Source of the DNA: Deltaproteobacteria bacterium
GTDB lineage: Bacteria > Myxococcota > UBA727 > VGSZ01
DNA length: 64,000 bases
NCBI GenBank assembly: GCA_016177705.1
Contig: JACOUT010000010.1
Coordinates: forward strand, 310,001-374,000
Reading direction: 5' to 3'
Position numbers and translations under genes: made by a program. A model generated the notes under the pieces. That model did no database searches, had not been told where the DNA came from, and worked only from the letters and a program-made list of their open reading frames with translations. Numbering within the stretch: the stretch's first letter is position 1; the number at the start of each line of letters is the position of its first letter. Shown piece after piece: positions 1 through 8,249 of the stretch.

Positions 1-1
1 C

Positions 2-652
2 GACATCGAGGTGCTCGAGCCGCGCGGCACGAGCGGCCTGACCCGCTCCTTGGCGCGCTCCTACGCCACCAACACGCAAGACCGCGTGCGCGGCATGATG
101 AACGCCGGCGGCGAGGTGTTCTTGCGCGCGGTCGGCTACGAGAGCGACCAGACCGCCTACGCCATCGGCGTCGAGCTGGCGGCACCACCCACCTCGTCCT
201 GCGTCGATGACCGCTTCGACACCTGGACCGCCACGTCGTCGTCGGGCACCGACACCACCTTCACCAACGACACCTCCTCGACGGCGGTGGCGCTGTCCTC
301 CGGCGAGGCGCTGCCGCAGCTCCGCGTCTGCAACGGCGACTCGGACTTCTTCAAGATCGCGGCGGTCGCGGGCCAGACCGTGCGCGTGCAGGTCGCCTAC
401 ACGCACGCCTCGAGCCAGGACATCGACGTGCGCCTGTACGGCCCCGCGAGCCAAGCGAGCCCGCTGACGACGTGCACGCAGGCCTCCAACACCACCGGCA
501 CCGGGCTCACGTGCAGCTCGGCCGGCGTCGACGGCACCGAGGATCTGGTGCTGCCGGTGGCCTCGGCCGATGCGGGCGACCACTACATCGAGGTGCTCGA
601 GTTCCTGAACGACGGCCAGAACCAGTACGACCTGAGCGTCACGGTCCAGTAG
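2..652 (+). CDS. Secreted protein with PPC-like beta domains (C-terminal part)
   Basis: The reading frame is open to the left edge, so only the last 216 or so residues are present and the start lies outside the window. The visible part is rich in Thr, Ser, Asp and Gly. It reads as two extracellular beta-sandwich units. The second (roughly residues 80-216) has the pattern of bacterial pre-peptidase C-terminal (PPC) domains: a region near DSDFFKI, then VRVQVAYTHA, DIDVRLYGP and a closing DHYIEVLEF strand. PPC domains are normally appended to secreted peptidases, so the missing N-terminus may be a protease, but no catalytic motif is in view. Cys residues occur in pairs, which fits an exported protein. 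It converges on the cytochrome gene, with only 11 nt between the two stop codons. Confidence 0.8.
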   Translation, partial: DIEVLEPRGTSGLTRSLARSYATNTQDRVRGMMNAGGEVFLRAVGYESDQTAYAIGVELAAPPTSSCVDDRFDTWTATSSSGTDTTFTNDTSSTAVALSSGEALPQLRVCNGDSDFFKIAAVAGQTVRVQVAYTHASSQDIDVRLYGPASQASPLTTCTQASNTTGTGLTCSSAGVDGTEDLVLPVASADAGDHYIEVLEFLNDGQNQYDLSVTVQ

Positions 653-669
653 CCAGGGCCCCGCTACTG
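647..669. terminator. Small inverted repeat between convergent stop codons
   Basis: A 7-bp perfect inverted repeat (cagtagc / gctactg) with a 9-nt loop. Each arm contains the stop codon of one convergent gene. It could act as a short bidirectional terminator, but there is no T-tract on either side. Part of the symmetry is automatic, because TAG faces CTA. Confidence 0.25.
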
Positions 670-1950
670 CGGCCGCCCCTGCGCCACCCAGCTCTCGACG
701 AGCTGCAGCTGCTCGGGGCTGATGGCCGGCAGCCCCAGCGGCATGCCGACCACACCCGGCACCATCTCGCCCGCCTCCTCGAGCTGGCGCGCGCGTAGCT
801 GCGCCACCAACAGCGGCACGCCCTGCATCGGCCCCGTCTCCACCGGGCGAAAGATGCTCTTGTGCTCACCGCGGCGCGGCGGGCCGCGCGGCGGGCCGGC
901 GAAGACGTCAAACAGCAGCAGCTCGCGCTCGAGCAGCGGTGTGGCCGAGCGCTGGCTGCCAGCCTGCACGCGCGCGTAGCTGGTGAGCACCAGGCCGGTG
1001 CCGGCATAGCCGAAGCCCCCCGAGGAGCCGGGGCCGCCGACGCCGAGGTTGCGCGAGTCGTCGGCGTGGCAGTGGATGCAGGTCTTGTCGAGCACGGCGG
1101 CCGCCACCTCCGCGAAGCGCACCCTGCGGGACAAGAGCGGCAGCCGCGGCGGCGGCTCGTGGGCGGGCGCCAGGGGCAGTGGCACGTCGAAGATGGCGGC
1201 GAGCAGGTCGTGGCGCTCGGCGTCGGTGAGCGCGATGGCGGGCATGGCGGCGTCGGCCTTGGCGGCGCGCGGATCGCGCAGCAACGCGTTGACGGCGGCG
1301 GCGGTGGTGCGGTCGCGCGTGAAGCGCAGGTCAGGTGCCAGCTTGATGCCGCGCGCCAGCGCCGCGCCGTCCACGCCCGGCGGCTGCCTGGTGGCGAGCA
1401 CGCGCGCGCCGGTGAAGGCGTGGCAGACGGCGCAGCCCTTGGCCTCGAGCAGCGCCAGCCCGCGCGCGGTGTTGCCGCGCGGCACCGGCGCGTCCGGCGG
1501 CGGCTTGCCCGAGGTGAGCGTGCGCGCGATGGCGGCCGCCTCCGGCGCAGACACCGCCAGTCGCGGCATCGACTCGCCGAGGCCCCGCCGCAAGTCGTGC
1601 GGCCGTTGCAGGTAGCTCGCGATCCACTCGGGCCGCATGCGGCCGGCGAGCCCGGTCAGGCTCGGCACCTCGAGCAGGTGGCGCAGCTTGCCTTGCCAGC
1701 GCTCGAGCACGTCCGCCGGTGCCGTCAGGGTGCCGGCCAGGATCGCTCGGTGGCACTCGACGCAGCTCTTGTCGCGCACCACGCTGTGTCCGTCGATGAC
1801 GTGGCAGCGGGCGCACTCATAGCGCTCGAGGAGCAGGTGCCCGAGCCCCTCGTCGGGCGCGGGCGCTGGTGCCTCCGAGGCGACCGATTCGACCTGCGGC
1901 TCGCCGCCGGGCTGGGCCGCCAGCAGGACGAGCGCGGCCAGCGCGATCAC
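664..1950 (-). CDS. Tetraheme cytochrome c family protein
   Basis: 428 aa with a hydrophobic N-terminus (signal peptide, about residues 1-14), so it is periplasmic or exported. Four CxxCH heme c attachment motifs are visible: CARCH and CVECH close together near the N-terminus, CAVCH in the middle, and CIHCH toward the C-terminus. They are spaced as three cytochrome-c-like segments. This implies a multiheme electron carrier. No catalytic domain of a peroxidase or nitrite reductase is recognisable. The start codon overlaps the stop of the upstream secreted protein gene by 4 nt (ATGA), so the two are probably translationally coupled. The exact redox partner is unknown. Confidence 0.85.
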   Translation of the reverse strand: MIALAALVLLAAQPGGEPQVESVASEAPAPAPDEGLGHLLLERYECARCHVIDGHSVVRDKSCVECHRAILAGTLTAPADVLERWQGKLRHLLEVPSLTGLAGRMRPEWIASYLQRPHDLRRGLGESMPRLAVSAPEAAAIARTLTSGKPPPDAPVPRGNTARGLALLEAKGCAVCHAFTGARVLATRQPPGVDGAALARGIKLAPDLRFTRDRTTAAAVNALLRDPRAAKADAAMPAIALTDAERHDLLAAIFDVPLPLAPAHEPPPRLPLLSRRVRFAEVAAAVLDKTCIHCHADDSRNLGVGGPGSSGGFGYAGTGLVLTSYARVQAGSQRSATPLLERELLLFDVFAGPPRGPPRRGEHKSIFRPVETGPMQGVPLLVAQLRARQLEEAGEMVPGVVGMPLGLPAISPEQLQLVESWVAQGRPQ

Positions 1951-2627
1951 GAGCGCGCTACCGCCACGTCCTCGTCACACACGGCCACGTCGCGCGCCGC
2001 GTCTTCACAACGCCGGCGCGCGGCGGCGGCGCCGTCGGCCTGGCCCGCGGCGGCGCGCGCGCGCGCGAGCGCCGCCCAGCCCTCGGGGCTCACGATCAGG
2101 TCGGCGGCGGCGAGGTCCTCGAGCACTGCGGCGGCCAATTCGTGATCGCCGAGCGCCAGGTGCGCCTCGCCGAGCAGGGTGGCGATGACCGGGTCGCCGC
2201 TCGCGCGCGCCAGCTCCGACTGCAAGAGCGCGCGCGCGTTCTCGAGGTTCCGGGTGCGCGCGGCCTGGGCGCGCTTGGCCGACAGCTTCTTCGGGAGCGG
2301 CGCCGCGATCCCCTGCTCACCCTTGGTGCGCACCACGGCGGCGGCCAGCGCCACGCGCACCTCCTCCTCGCTGAACTTGCGACCCGCGCGCAGCTCGAAG
2401 GCAGCGGCGCGGCGCTCGAGCTGTGCCGCGTCGAGGCGCGCGCGCGCGAGCGAGGCGACCTCGTCGTACTGCCCGGCCTCGAGCGCTTCGCGCACCGGCG
2501 GGGCGTCGATGTCGGCCACGCGCGGCGCGTCCTCGTAGTAGCGCAGCGGCATGCCGCACTCCTGCGCGCGGGCGGCGGGCGCGAGGGCGGCGGCGGCAAT
2601 CAGGGCGGCGAGCGGCAGGCGGCGCAT
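1947..2627 (-). CDS. Exported TPR-like protein, partner of the cytochrome
   Basis: 226 aa. It begins with a clear Sec signal peptide (MRRLPLAALIAAAALAP, cleavage after AARA), followed by an Ala/Arg/Glu-rich helical protein. Two or three degenerate TPR-like helix pairs are visible (for example ARALLQSELARASGDP, then EAHLALGDHELAAAVL). Near the N-terminus a Cys-containing segment (QECGMPLRYYED) is the only distinctive motif. It overlaps the downstream tetraheme cytochrome gene by 4 nt, which suggests a shared periplasmic function such as assembly or scaffolding. I do not recognise a named family. Confidence 0.7.
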   Translation of the reverse strand: MRRLPLAALIAAAALAPAARAQECGMPLRYYEDAPRVADIDAPPVREALEAGQYDEVASLARARLDAAQLERRAAAFELRAGRKFSEEEVRVALAAAVVRTKGEQGIAAPLPKKLSAKRAQAARTRNLENARALLQSELARASGDPVIATLLGEAHLALGDHELAAAVLEDLAAADLIVSPEGWAALARARAAAGQADGAAAARRRCEDAARDVAVCDEDVAVARS

Positions 2628-2761
2628 CGGTACCTCGGGGGCTCAACCCGTGAGAACGAACGGACCCCATTGTGGGCTTCCCGGGTTCCCCCGGTTGCGG
2701 CGCGGATCACCGCCGTGGCGCCTTCGTGCGCTGCGTCATGCGTTGGCGGCGCGTCCTGACG

Positions 2762-4207
2762 TCAGCCGCTGCTCGGCTCGGATCCCACGATCACGGAGGA
2801 GCCGGTCACCGGGATGGGTCCGGACAGCTCGTGGAAGCCCCCCTCGGCAGCGGCGGGGTCGGCCGCGCTCGCCGCCTCGGCGGCGGGCGGCGGCAGCGGG
2901 TCGGTCTCGTAGAGCAGGAGCGTGCCGCGCGTCAGCTCGCGCTTGGGCAGGGCAGGGCAGAGCGCGTCGAGCACCTCGGCGAACGACGCGAAGCGCTCGT
3001 TCGGCGGATCGCGCGTCATGCGGTCGAAGATGTCGTCGACGGTGGCGGCAGCGGTACCGAGCTCCTGCTTGAGGCGCGGCGTGGCCGAGGGCATGGGTGA
3101 GCGGCGCCCGGGCAACTGTCCGGTCAGCATCTCGTAGAACAGGATGCCCACGGAGTAGAGATCGGAGCGCTTGCTGGTCTCGCCGCGATGGAGCTGCTCG
3201 GGCGCCATGTAGCTCGGGTTGCCGCGGCCGACGTAGACGGGCGGCGCGGAGGTCGCCGGCCCCTCGGTGGGCCGCTCGGCGACGCGCGCCACGCCGAAGT
3301 CGGAGACCTTGACGTTGCCGGCGACGTCGAACAGCACGTTCTCGGGCTTGATGCTGCCGTGCACCACGCCGCGGTTGTGCGCGTGCTCGAGCGCGGCCGC
3401 CATCTGCAACAGCGCGCGCAGGCACACCTCCACCGGGAGCTGACCACCAGGTGCCCGCGCCATGCGCGCGCGCAAGGAGCCGCCGGCGGCGTGGTCCACC
3501 ACCAGCGTGGGCGCGTCGGCGGCGAAGCTGACGTCGACCACGCGCAGGATGTGCGGGTGATCGAGGCGCGCCTGGCTCATCACCGCCTCGCGCACGCGCC
3601 TGGTCAGCTCGTCCCTGCTCACGTAGGAGACCAGCTCGTAGAGGTGGCGCACCTCTTTGACGACGACGCTGCGATCGAGCACGGCGTCGCGCGCGCGATA
3701 GACCGTGCCCAGGCTGCCCTGGCCGAGCGTCTCGCCGCGCTCGTAGCGATCGACCTCGACGTGGCCGACGGTCATGGGCGTCGGCTCGCGCGCCACGATC
3801 ACGTGCATACCGCCCTGCGCGGGCCCGCGGCGCTCGACGGCCGCGGGCACGGGCGCGACCGGCGGCGCGGCGCGCGCGTCGCCCGGGGCGCCTGGCACCA
3901 CCTGCTTGGCGAAGTGCGCGGACAGCATGGGCAGGAGCGAGGGATCGGCGCCGCCCTCGGCGACGTTCTTGCCGCGCGGCAAGACGGCCACGGTGTTGCG
4001 CGCGCGATCGATGTCGACGTAGGCGTGGCGCTTCAAGAACGCGCAGTAGTCGACGAAGCCGAGCGACAAGGACGCCTCGAGCAGCTTCTCGGCTTCGGTG
4101 AGCGACACCTCTTCGCCGAACAGGTCGTCGCGCATCAGCGTCTTCAAGAGGAAGCGGATCTCCTCGTGCAACGCCTCAGCGGTCAGCGGTCGTCCGGTGC
4201 GCGCCAT
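2762..4207 (-). CDS. Ser/Thr protein kinase-like protein, probable pseudokinase
   Basis: 481 aa. Residues 1-150 are a helical region and linker of unknown family. A Hanks-type kinase fold runs from about residue 154 to 430. The glycine loop (LGQGSLGTVY, 161-170), the ATP lysine K184 (VVVKEV) and the DFG motif (303-305) are intact. The catalytic loop, however, reads HGSIKPEN (283-290) in place of HRDLKPEN, so the catalytic Asp is Ser285. An APE-type motif (YMAPEQL) and the DLYSVGILFYEML helix are present. The protein can probably still bind nucleotide but should be inactive or nearly so as a phosphotransferase. No transmembrane segment was seen. The start is supported by GAGGTGAACC just before ATG. 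Confidence 0.88.
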   Translation of the reverse strand: MARTGRPLTAEALHEEIRFLLKTLMRDDLFGEEVSLTEAEKLLEASLSLGFVDYCAFLKRHAYVDIDRARNTVAVLPRGKNVAEGGADPSLLPMLSAHFAKQVVPGAPGDARAAPPVAPVPAAVERRGPAQGGMHVIVAREPTPMTVGHVEVDRYERGETLGQGSLGTVYRARDAVLDRSVVVKEVRHLYELVSYVSRDELTRRVREAVMSQARLDHPHILRVVDVSFAADAPTLVVDHAAGGSLRARMARAPGGQLPVEVCLRALLQMAAALEHAHNRGVVHGSIKPENVLFDVAGNVKVSDFGVARVAERPTEGPATSAPPVYVGRGNPSYMAPEQLHRGETSKRSDLYSVGILFYEMLTGQLPGRRSPMPSATPRLKQELGTAAATVDDIFDRMTRDPPNERFASFAEVLDALCPALPKRELTRGTLLLYETDPLPPPAAEAASAADPAAAEGGFHELSGPIPVTGSSVIVGSEPSSG

Positions 4208-4283
4208 GGTTCACCTCGCGCGCACGATCGCTCGAAAGCGGCCGGCGGTACAACCGGCGCCGCCCTGCTCGACACGGTGACAG

Positions 4284-4958
4284 CTACTCGCGCGGCGGGC
4301 CGTTGGTCAGCGTCTGGCCGAGCAAGCGCACCGCCAGCGAGGCGTTGGGATCGTCCTCGTCGGTGGGCTTGAAGGCCTGCCAACCGCAGTAGATGCACGA
4401 GAAGTACTCGTCGCCCGCGTAGCTCCTCGCCAGCACCACGCCCATCGAGTGGCACTTGGGGCACTCGCCGCGGGTACGGCCGCGCTTGCGGGGTCCGCCG
4501 GCGACCGGCTCGGCGCCGCCGCGGCCGTGGTTGAGGCGCGGCGGCGGGTCGGGCGCGGCCAGCGCCGGCACCGGCCGCTTCTCCGGCGCGCGCGCCGGCG
4601 TCGGCGGCGGATCGGGCGGATCGTCGTCGTCGACGGCGGGCACCGGCGGGCGGCTCGGCCGGTTCGCCGGCCGCGGCGGGCTCGACGAGGCGCCCGCGCC
4701 CTTCAACTGCATGCGGAACTCGTCGATGGCCAGGCCGAGCTTGTTGTGCAGGTCGGCGCCGCCGGCGCGCCAGAGCGCGAGCAGGCGATCACCGAGGGCG
4801 TCTCTCGCCGTGGCTCCCGCCGGGATGTCGATGCCGGGCTTGGTCTGCACCCGGTAGCGCGTCATCAGCTTGCGCATCTCGGCGTCGGCATGCGGCCCGG
4901 GCGGCGCGGCCGACATCGCCACGATCTCCTCGTAGAGCTTCTCACGCGCCGTCGCCAT
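4284..4958 (-). CDS. Zinc-ribbon protein of unknown function
   Basis: 224 aa in three parts. The first is a helical N-terminal domain (about 1-105) with a conserved-looking MRKLMTRYRV segment. The second is a disordered Pro/Asp-rich linker (about 106-160). The third is a C-terminal zinc ribbon with CPKCHSMG and, after an aromatic strand, CIYCGW, giving four Cys ligands in a CxxC-x(n)-CxxC layout like TFIIS/TopA-type ribbons. No signal peptide, so cytoplasmic, perhaps nucleic-acid or protein binding. It lies 76 nt upstream of the pseudokinase gene on the same strand and could be co-transcribed. No named family recognised. Confidence 0.7.
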   Translation of the reverse strand: MATAREKLYEEIVAMSAAPPGPHADAEMRKLMTRYRVQTKPGIDIPAGATARDALGDRLLALWRAGGADLHNKLGLAIDEFRMQLKGAGASSSPPRPANRPSRPPVPAVDDDDPPDPPPTPARAPEKRPVPALAAPDPPPRLNHGRGGAEPVAGGPRKRGRTRGECPKCHSMGVVLARSYAGDEYFSCIYCGWQAFKPTDEDDPNASLAVRLLGQTLTNGPPRE

Positions 4959-5073
4959 CGTGCTTCACCCTGGATCGTCTCGCGGACGGAGCCAGGTTTC
5001 GCATACCTGGCCGCGGAAAAAAACTCGCGGGGCGGTGACGGGAGTCGTCGAGACACCCGAGGCGCCGCGATGC

Positions 5074-8000
5074 CTACACGGACGTCGGGATGCGCCGCCG
5101 GCTCGGGTCGACCACATCGCGCTCCACCAGCGTCCGGATGCGTGACGCGAGCACGGCCAAGAAAGCGTGCATCAGGCCCGGTCGGTCGGCGAGCAGGTCG
5201 GTGAAGGCGTCGCGCTCGATGACCAGCAGGCGCGCCGGCCCTCGGTCGGTGATGCGGCCGGTCAGCGGTCGCGGCCCGCGGTCGAGGAAGGTGACCTCGC
5301 CCGCGCTCTGGCCGGCGCGCAGCTTCATCACCGATCGGCCGACGCGCGTCAGCTCGACCTCGCCCTCGACGATCACGTACATCTGCGTGCCGGTCTCGCC
5401 CTCACGGTAGAGGAAGGCGCCGGCCGGTAGGGTCAGCTCGTTGGTGAGGGCGGCGATGGCCGACAGGTCGTCCGTCGGCAGCCCCTCGAACAGCTCGACG
5501 TGCTCGAGCAGGAACAGGCGTTCGACGAGCGTGTCCGGCATGTCGGTTCCCTCCAGCTCTACCGCGCCCGGGCCCACCTTGGCGTACCCATGGTTGGCTG
5601 CCCCCTCGTCCGGGGCGGCCAAGCCGAGCGCGACCACGCTCCTCCGGGCCAGCGCGCGCAGCAAGGGGTCTTTCGACCGACAGAGCGCGCGGCAGCGGCC
5701 GTGCGCGGCGGACAGCTCGCGGGGCACCTGCTTGCGCTCGAGCAGCGACAGGAAGTCCTCGCGCAGCGGATCGCCCGAGAGGGCGGCGTCGAGCAGCTCG
5801 AGCGCGTCGTGGCGTTGGGCCTCGAGGCCGCTCGATAGGCCGGCGAACACCGTCTGCATGCGGGCGAGGCCGCGGTGGATGCCGAGCAGGTCGAGCGCGA
5901 TCTTGAGGTTCTGCATGCAGCGGTCGCGCACCGCCCGGCGCAACAGTCCGAGGCTCGGCGTCGGGTCGGCGCCGAGGTCGCGCGCGGCGTCGTCGTAGGC
6001 GTCGTAGGCGACCAGGCGTCGCCCGATGGCCTCGTCGGCGCGCTTGCGGTCGATGGCCACGCCGGGCGCGCGGCGCACGATGGCGACCAGCGCATGCGCG
6101 ATGCGCTGCTGCAGGTAGGCATCGTCCTTGGGGTTCGAGAACATCAGCGCGTGCGCCGCGCTCTCGGTGCCGATGGCCTCGAGCACCCGCGGGATGGGCA
6201 TGCGCTCGAGCAGCGGCCGGCTCTTGTCGTCGAGGATGGCCTTGAGCGCCTCCACCGCGTCGTCGCCGTAGCGCGACAGCGCGGCGATGGCGCGCGGCCG
6301 CGCGACCCGGTCGGCCAGGTGCTCGACCAAGAGCGGCACGTGCGCTTGGTGGCGCTCGCGGCCGGCGGCGTCGATGGCGAGCGCGCGCACCGTGCCGTCG
6401 GGGTCGTCGATCAGGCGCGCGAGCGGGGCGTCGTAGCGCGTGTCGTCGAGGGCGCCGAGCAGGCGCGCCACCTCGCGCCGCCACGGCAGCGTTCGCTGTG
6501 GCAGGTCGGCCAGGATGTGCTCGAGCCGCGCGCGCGCCTTCGGCTCGCTGTCTGGCAGGCGCAGCGCGACCTCGATGGCGGCGGCGACCACGCCGGGCTC
6601 CTCGTCGTCGAGGAAGGGCGCGAGGATGGGCGCGGCGGCCTCGCCGTGCACGCGCGCCAGCGCGCGGACCGCCTCGGCGCGCGGCCGGCGCGGGCCCGAG
6701 CCGGCCGCGATGGCGACCAGGCGCGAGGTGAGCGCCGCGTCCGAGCTGGCGGGCACGTGCTTGAGGGCGGCGGTGCGCACGCGCTCGTCGTCGTGCTCCA
6801 CCAGGCGCGCGCTCTCCTCGGGGCTGAGCACGTAGCGCTCACCGAGCGCCTGCAACGCCGACAAGACGCGCTCGGGGTCGTCGGACAAGAGCGCGTGCTG
6901 CAGCGCGTTTCGCGTGACGCGATCCGAGGGGTCGATGGCGCCGGGCTTGAAGCGTTTCTTCTGCCCGAGCTTGTCGTCGAGTGCGTCCAGGTAGCGCACG
7001 CGCAACAACGGCACCAACAACAGCGTGCCACCGGCGATCACGGAGACCAGCCAGGGCCCGACCAACAGCGGCGCGAACACGGCGAGCGCGCCGAGCACCA
7101 GGCCGGCGGCGGCGGCGCCCGACTTCTTGATGGCGCCGTCGATGAGCGTGCGCACCTGGCTGCGCAGGTCGGGCGGCATCGGGTTGTACAAGAGGGAGAC
7201 CGCGGTCTGGTTGAGCGAATACGCGCCCGCCATCTCGATGCCCTTCATGACCAAGAGCAGGCCGAAGGAGCCGGAGAACAGCATGGCGGCGGCGCTGGTC
7301 GCGACCAGGAGCACCGGCACCATGGCGACGTAGGCGAAGACACCGAGGCGGCCGAGCAGGCGCGAGGTGAGCGAGAGCTGGAACAGCACCACCACCACGC
7401 CCACGCCGGTGTTGAGCAGGCCGAACAGCCCGGCCATCTCGGCCTCGCTGCGCGTTTCGGCGGAGGCGGTGCGGAAGACGAAGTCGGTGGCGGCACCGGT
7501 GGCGGCGAGCAGCACCACCAAGGTGGCCACCAGCATGGGGTAGCCGCGGCCCGACAGGTAGCGGAGCGCCGGCCACAGGTCGCCTTCGTTGGTGCCGACG
7601 GTGCCACCGCGCGAGCGCAGCAGACCGAGCAGGGGCAGCGTGGCGACCCACAGGACCGCCGAGACGATCATGGGCGCGGCCACGCCGGTGGTCTCGGCGA
7701 TCAGGCGCATCAAGAGCCCGCCGAGCGCGGCGCCGAGCATGCCGCCGGCACCGACCAGGCCGACCACCTTCTTCTGGTCGCGCGTCTGGAAGGCGTCGGC
7801 GATGCGCGCCCAGAACAGCACGCTGCCCGAGGTGGCCGCGGCCTCACCGATGACGTAGGCGGCGGCGGGCGCGCCCGGCACGCCGAACGCGGCGGCGGCG
7901 GTGGTGCCGACGACGGCGACGGCAGCGGCGATGATGCCGAGGTCGAGCACGCGCGCCGGCGTGCTCCTGGTCAAGAGGCGCGCCAGCACCGAGGTGACGA

Positions 8001-8208
8001 CCGCGACCACCGCGGCGACCGCGACGTACAACAGCGGCAGCGTGGTGGGATCCGCGCGCGCCAGGAACAGCGCGTTGGTGCCGCTCTTGATGACGGTGAC
8101 CGCGCCGACGAACACCAGGTGCCAGAGGGCGGCGCGCACCGCCGCGCGCGCGACGAAGCTGGGCACCCCGAGGGCGCCTTCGAAGTACTTCTCGACCAAG
8201 CGCAGCAC
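5074..8208 (-). CDS. Npt1/Npt2-like MFS transporter fused to HEAT repeats and a cNMP-binding domain
   Basis: 1044 aa, GTG start. Residues 1-410 form about 11-12 membrane helices of the MFS / ADP-ATP-translocase-like (Npt) type; for example, the first helix region holds WHLVFVGAVTVIKSGTNALF. About 430-850 is a soluble series of HEAT-like helical repeats (RVRTAALKHVP, then GVVAAAIEVALRL, then GTVRALAIDAAG). About 900-1030 is a cyclic-nucleotide-binding beta-roll (FLYREGETGTQMYVIVEGEV, then RAGQSAGEVTFLDRGPR). The family suggests solute or nucleotide transport or a membrane sensor gated by cyclic nucleotides. Substrate is unknown, since related proteins in free-living bacteria have not been shown to exchange ATP. 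It is 41 nt downstream of the AglZ-like gene. Confidence 0.85.
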   Translation of the reverse strand: MLRLVEKYFEGALGVPSFVARAAVRAALWHLVFVGAVTVIKSGTNALFLARADPTTLPLLYVAVAAVVAVVTSVLARLLTRSTPARVLDLGIIAAAVAVVGTTAAAAFGVPGAPAAAYVIGEAAATSGSVLFWARIADAFQTRDQKKVVGLVGAGGMLGAALGGLLMRLIAETTGVAAPMIVSAVLWVATLPLLGLLRSRGGTVGTNEGDLWPALRYLSGRGYPMLVATLVVLLAATGAATDFVFRTASAETRSEAEMAGLFGLLNTGVGVVVVLFQLSLTSRLLGRLGVFAYVAMVPVLLVATSAAAMLFSGSFGLLLVMKGIEMAGAYSLNQTAVSLLYNPMPPDLRSQVRTLIDGAIKKSGAAAAGLVLGALAVFAPLLVGPWLVSVIAGGTLLLVPLLRVRYLDALDDKLGQKKRFKPGAIDPSDRVTRNALQHALLSDDPERVLSALQALGERYVLSPEESARLVEHDDERVRTAALKHVPASSDAALTSRLVAIAAGSGPRRPRAEAVRALARVHGEAAAPILAPFLDDEEPGVVAAAIEVALRLPDSEPKARARLEHILADLPQRTLPWRREVARLLGALDDTRYDAPLARLIDDPDGTVRALAIDAAGRERHQAHVPLLVEHLADRVARPRAIAALSRYGDDAVEALKAILDDKSRPLLERMPIPRVLEAIGTESAAHALMFSNPKDDAYLQQRIAHALVAIVRRAPGVAIDRKRADEAIGRRLVAYDAYDDAARDLGADPTPSLGLLRRAVRDRCMQNLKIALDLLGIHRGLARMQTVFAGLSSGLEAQRHDALELLDAALSGDPLREDFLSLLERKQVPRELSAAHGRCRALCRSKDPLLRALARRSVVALGLAAPDEGAANHGYAKVGPGAVELEGTDMPDTLVERLFLLEHVELFEGLPTDDLSAIAALTNELTLPAGAFLYREGETGTQMYVIVEGEVELTRVGRSVMKLRAGQSAGEVTFLDRGPRPLTGRITDRGPARLLVIERDAFTDLLADRPGLMHAFLAVLASRIRTLVERDVVDPSRRRIPTSV

Positions 8209-8249
8209 GGCGCGACGTTACCCCTGGTCGTGTCGCGACCGCGAGGTCG

